A stretch of 64,000 nucleotides of DNA. Source: Acestrorhynchus altus (Eukaryota; Chordata; Actinopteri; Characiformes; Acestrorhynchidae). Both the position numbers and the translations under genes were made by a program. The notes below the pieces were generated by a model that made no database searches, was not told where the DNA came from, and was given only the letters and a program-made list of their open reading frames with translations. This document shows, piece by piece, positions 62,060 to 64,000 of this stretch. Where the stretch lies: NCBI GenBank assembly GCA_034509495.1, contig CM067521.1, forward strand, positions 16,212,704 to 16,276,703, given 5' to 3'. The number at the start of each line of letters is the position of its first letter. Positions within the stretch are counted from its first letter, which is position 1.

Positions 62060-62415
62060 TAGAAGATTCCTTCTTGACCAGTTTTTCTTCTGACATCAAT
62101 GGTATTAATTGGGAGTATTTCATCCTTTACTGTAGTAATAGCCTCTACTCTTCTGGGAAGGCCTTGTGCTGGAACATCGTTATGATGATTAGATTGCACT
62201 ATGCCACTAATGTCAAGAGCATTATTTATTTCAGGTACTCATGCTGAATGATCTTTAACATCACTTCAGTACATTTAGAATTTTTATGGTGCTCCACTGC
62301 CCAATGCTGAGAGGCATCATACACCTCTAGCCCACACTCTGCTTTAGGTATGGTGAACTTGGGCCTGTGTGGTTGTTCCAGCATCCCATTCAAGTGAGAT
62401 ATGTTCTTCTATAGA
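62060..62415 (-). repeat. MITE-like family A, copy 8
   Basis: It contains CTCTACTCTTCTGGGAAGGC, GTGCTGGAACATCG, TGGTGCTCCACTGCCCAATG then CTGAGAGGCATC, and TTTAGGTATGGTGAACTTGG. These correspond to the family core read in the reverse direction, as in copies 24409 and 37545. Confidence 0.55.
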
Positions 62416-62754
62416 GATTATACAAGCGGTGTGTACAGTGTCATTAATAGTGCACCTCATTAATGACAGAACTACACTGATCACTGAGGCAAGAGTTACA
62501 GCAAAACACCTTTTAATATATTACAGCCATACATACACCACAGTTTCTGTGACATGGACCATTTTTACATTCTTCCCTGCATTATAGAACAAAGACTACA
62601 GCTGTTTCCATGTGGATGGACTTTTCCAAGAATGAAATCTCCTTTGCTCTGCTTTTATGTTCCACCCGTGTGATGATAAAGATTGGTCTTTAAGGTTAAC
62701 AAAGCTGAAAGGCTAAGGTCTCTTTTAAAGATATTCATCACATGATCATGTGTC

Positions 62755-62937
62755 TCAGTCCTTGGCCACCTCAGGATCTATGGCCTGGTTCTGGGCAGCC
62801 AGTTGGAGCTCCTTCTGACGCTGCATGTAGCGGTAGCCACGCATGGTGCACAGGTAGCCTCCATAAAGGGTGAGGAGCATCATGGAGCCAGAGAACAACC
62901 GGTAGCCCACATCAGCCATTCGCTTAGCAGTCAGCAT
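62755..62937 (-). CDS. cox14: COX14, cytochrome c oxidase assembly factor
   Basis: A single coding exon of 60 residues on the minus strand, start 62937, stop 62755. Human COX14 has 57 residues. The protein is a small single-pass membrane protein of the mitochondrial inner membrane that binds newly made COX1 and regulates its assembly into complex IV. The family match is clear: the N-terminus AKRMADVGYRLFSGSMMLL aligns with human GKQLADIGYKTFSTSMMLL, then the membrane segment LTLYGGYLC and a basic tail (RGYRYMQRQKE). A splice acceptor (TTTAG, minus strand) ends at 62947, nine bases before the ATG, so at least one 5'UTR exon lies beyond 62946. The gene is tail-to-tail with cers5. Confidence 0.93.
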   Translation of the reverse strand: MLTAKRMADVGYRLFSGSMMLLTLYGGYLCTMRGYRYMQRQKELQLAAQNQAIDPEVAKD

Positions 62938-62946
62938 GGTGCTTCA

Positions 62947-64000
62947 CTAAAGGAAGACAAAACAAGTGGTAAATGTGTTGTGAATTGAGATCCAATGTAG
63001 ATGAACTGACTTTGCAGTTGTGGTGAATTGAACTAGGGGTCAAGATCTAATAAATATGTTCATTTACTATCTAAAAGCACTAATGAGTGCAAAAGTCTTC
63101 TGTTAAATGTAATGTTGATGAAGGTAAATTAGTATAAAATCTAAAAAAATAATGTATTCAAGTCCATTATAACATCTCCTCCTCCAATGTACATTAATAT
63201 GTATTAAGCTAAAACCTCTCAAACTGTCTTAATGTCTCAGACAGCAGCTAATGTATTTATTGCATTTCACATAACTACAGCTTTAAACACTTTCAACATC
63301 TGGTCCAGTCACCATCACTGAGAATAATTCTGAAGTTTTCAAAAATCATTCTGACTTTGCTGACATGTAAAATTTATAAATCAGGGATCAAAACCCACAA
63401 TCTCCTGATATTTGAGCCAACGCTTAAGAGAGTAAAGAACTATAACAACATTCCTAGAGTTATTTACAACAGCATACAGTAGAGCAGTGGTCCTCAACCT
63501 TTACCACCTCGCAGCCCATGTGTTTACAGCTGAAAAGTATAACGGCTCACAAGAAAACACATCTCAACATTTTAGGTAAAACTCTTTTGACTTTTTGTTC
63601 TCTGACAATTAAAACATGAAAACCAGCATCACACTGGTTGTGATGTGGGGAGAGAGCACTATCTACACACCATGACCCAGGATTCAAACCTGTTGTCCTA
63701 GAATCATAGTGCCAATGCATTAGACTGCTGAGCCAGAAGAAACGTTTATGGTTTCCTGATTGTCTGCATCAGGCACCTGCAGCTGCCTCAAACTCTCAGT
63801 CTGCGATATGGTATTATTTGTTCATTTATATTAATGTTTATAATGTTAAGTTTCAGCATGAATAATCTCTTGATTTTTACTTAGGCTAAATCATTTTTTC
63901 AGTCTTTATGATTTAAAGTACACTGGCCCACAATTACCTACTGCCTCCCCCTGAGGATGGGAATGTGGACCACTAGATATTGCTTCACAACCCACGGGTG
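62947..64000 (-). other. cox14 5'UTR intron (partial) and repeats
   Basis: The first non-coding cox14 exon and promoter were not identified before the window edge; no CpG-rich stretch is present. From 63485 the sequence is transposon-derived. Confidence 0.5.
63485..64000. mobile_element. hAT-type element, cut by the window end
   Basis: The left end CAGTGGTCCTCAACCTTTAC followed by GCAGCCCATGTG is a hAT-like terminus. The last bases of the window (CACAACCCACGGGTG) look like the start of the matching right terminus, so the end lies just outside. A SINE-like piece with GGATTCAAACCTGTTGTCC (63683-63701) is nested within. No transposase frame is visible. Confidence 0.6.

Larger units (their letters stand above)
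60691..62754. other. cers5-cox14 convergent intergenic region
   Basis: No gene was found. It contains a SINE-like fragment (61490-61680) and a MITE family A copy (62060-62415). The cox14 3'UTR must begin below 62755, but I could not identify a convincing minus-strand AATAAA close to the gene. Confidence 0.6.

Noticed and set aside
1..64000. tRNA genes or other canonical RNA genes
   Set aside because: Several B-box-like GTTCGAATCC motifs exist, but they sit in SINE-like repeats and none has a full cloverleaf context that I could assemble by eye.

Overview
This is nuclear DNA from a ray-finned fish, probably a teleost. The evidence is split vertebrate genes with GT-AG introns, a CpG-rich promoter, long (CA)n and (TTA)n tracts, and a dense load of fish-type Tc1/mariner, hAT, SINE and MITE relics. 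The repeat content resembles what I know from otophysan fishes (characins, catfishes), but I cannot fix the species. No prokaryotic genes, CRISPR arrays or viral genes were seen.

Four protein-coding genes account for all convincing coding sequence. (1) smarcd1 (+, 1694-9771, first exon outside the window) encodes the BAF60a subunit of SWI/SNF chromatin remodellers. (2) gpd1 (+, 12344-21202, complete, 8 coding exons, 350 residues) encodes cytosolic NAD-dependent glycerol-3-phosphate dehydrogenase. (3) cers5 (+, 28507-60147, complete, 10 coding exons, 384 residues) encodes a ceramide synthase of the ER membrane. (4) cox14 (-, 62755-62937, 60 residues, one coding exon) encodes a mitochondrial inner-membrane assembly factor for cytochrome c oxidase. 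Exon joins were checked by hand; reading phase holds across every junction.

Layout: 1-1693 is smarcd1 intron 1; 1694-11170 is smarcd1 plus its 3'UTR; 12120-21850 is gpd1 with a TATA promoter; 21850-27950 is intergenic and repeat-rich; 28000-28800 is the cers5 CpG-rich promoter; 28507-60690 is cers5 with a 15.3 kb first intron; 60700-64000 holds repeats and cox14. The four genes are one conserved vertebrate neighbourhood (human 12q13.12: SMARCD1, GPD1, COX14, CERS5). Here cers5 and cox14 appear as a flipped block compared with human. The genes share no single pathway. GPD1 supplies the glycerol-3-phosphate backbone for glycerolipids, CERS5 makes ceramide, COX14 supports complex IV, and SMARCD1 is a chromatin regulator.

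Most remaining sequence is transposon debris. The clearest items are a non-LTR retrotransposon split by a hAT element with its target duplication still visible, an 81-bp hAT miniature with a canonical-looking target site, internally deleted Tc1 copies, and at least eight copies of one MITE-like family. Two minisatellites (30 and 31 bp) lie in cers5 introns. Three splice acceptors have simple repeats as their polypyrimidine region. Inverted repeat pairs flank cers5 exons 2-7 and 3-6, an arrangement that could favour circular RNA. I found no undescribed gene system; the interest lies in architecture and repeats.
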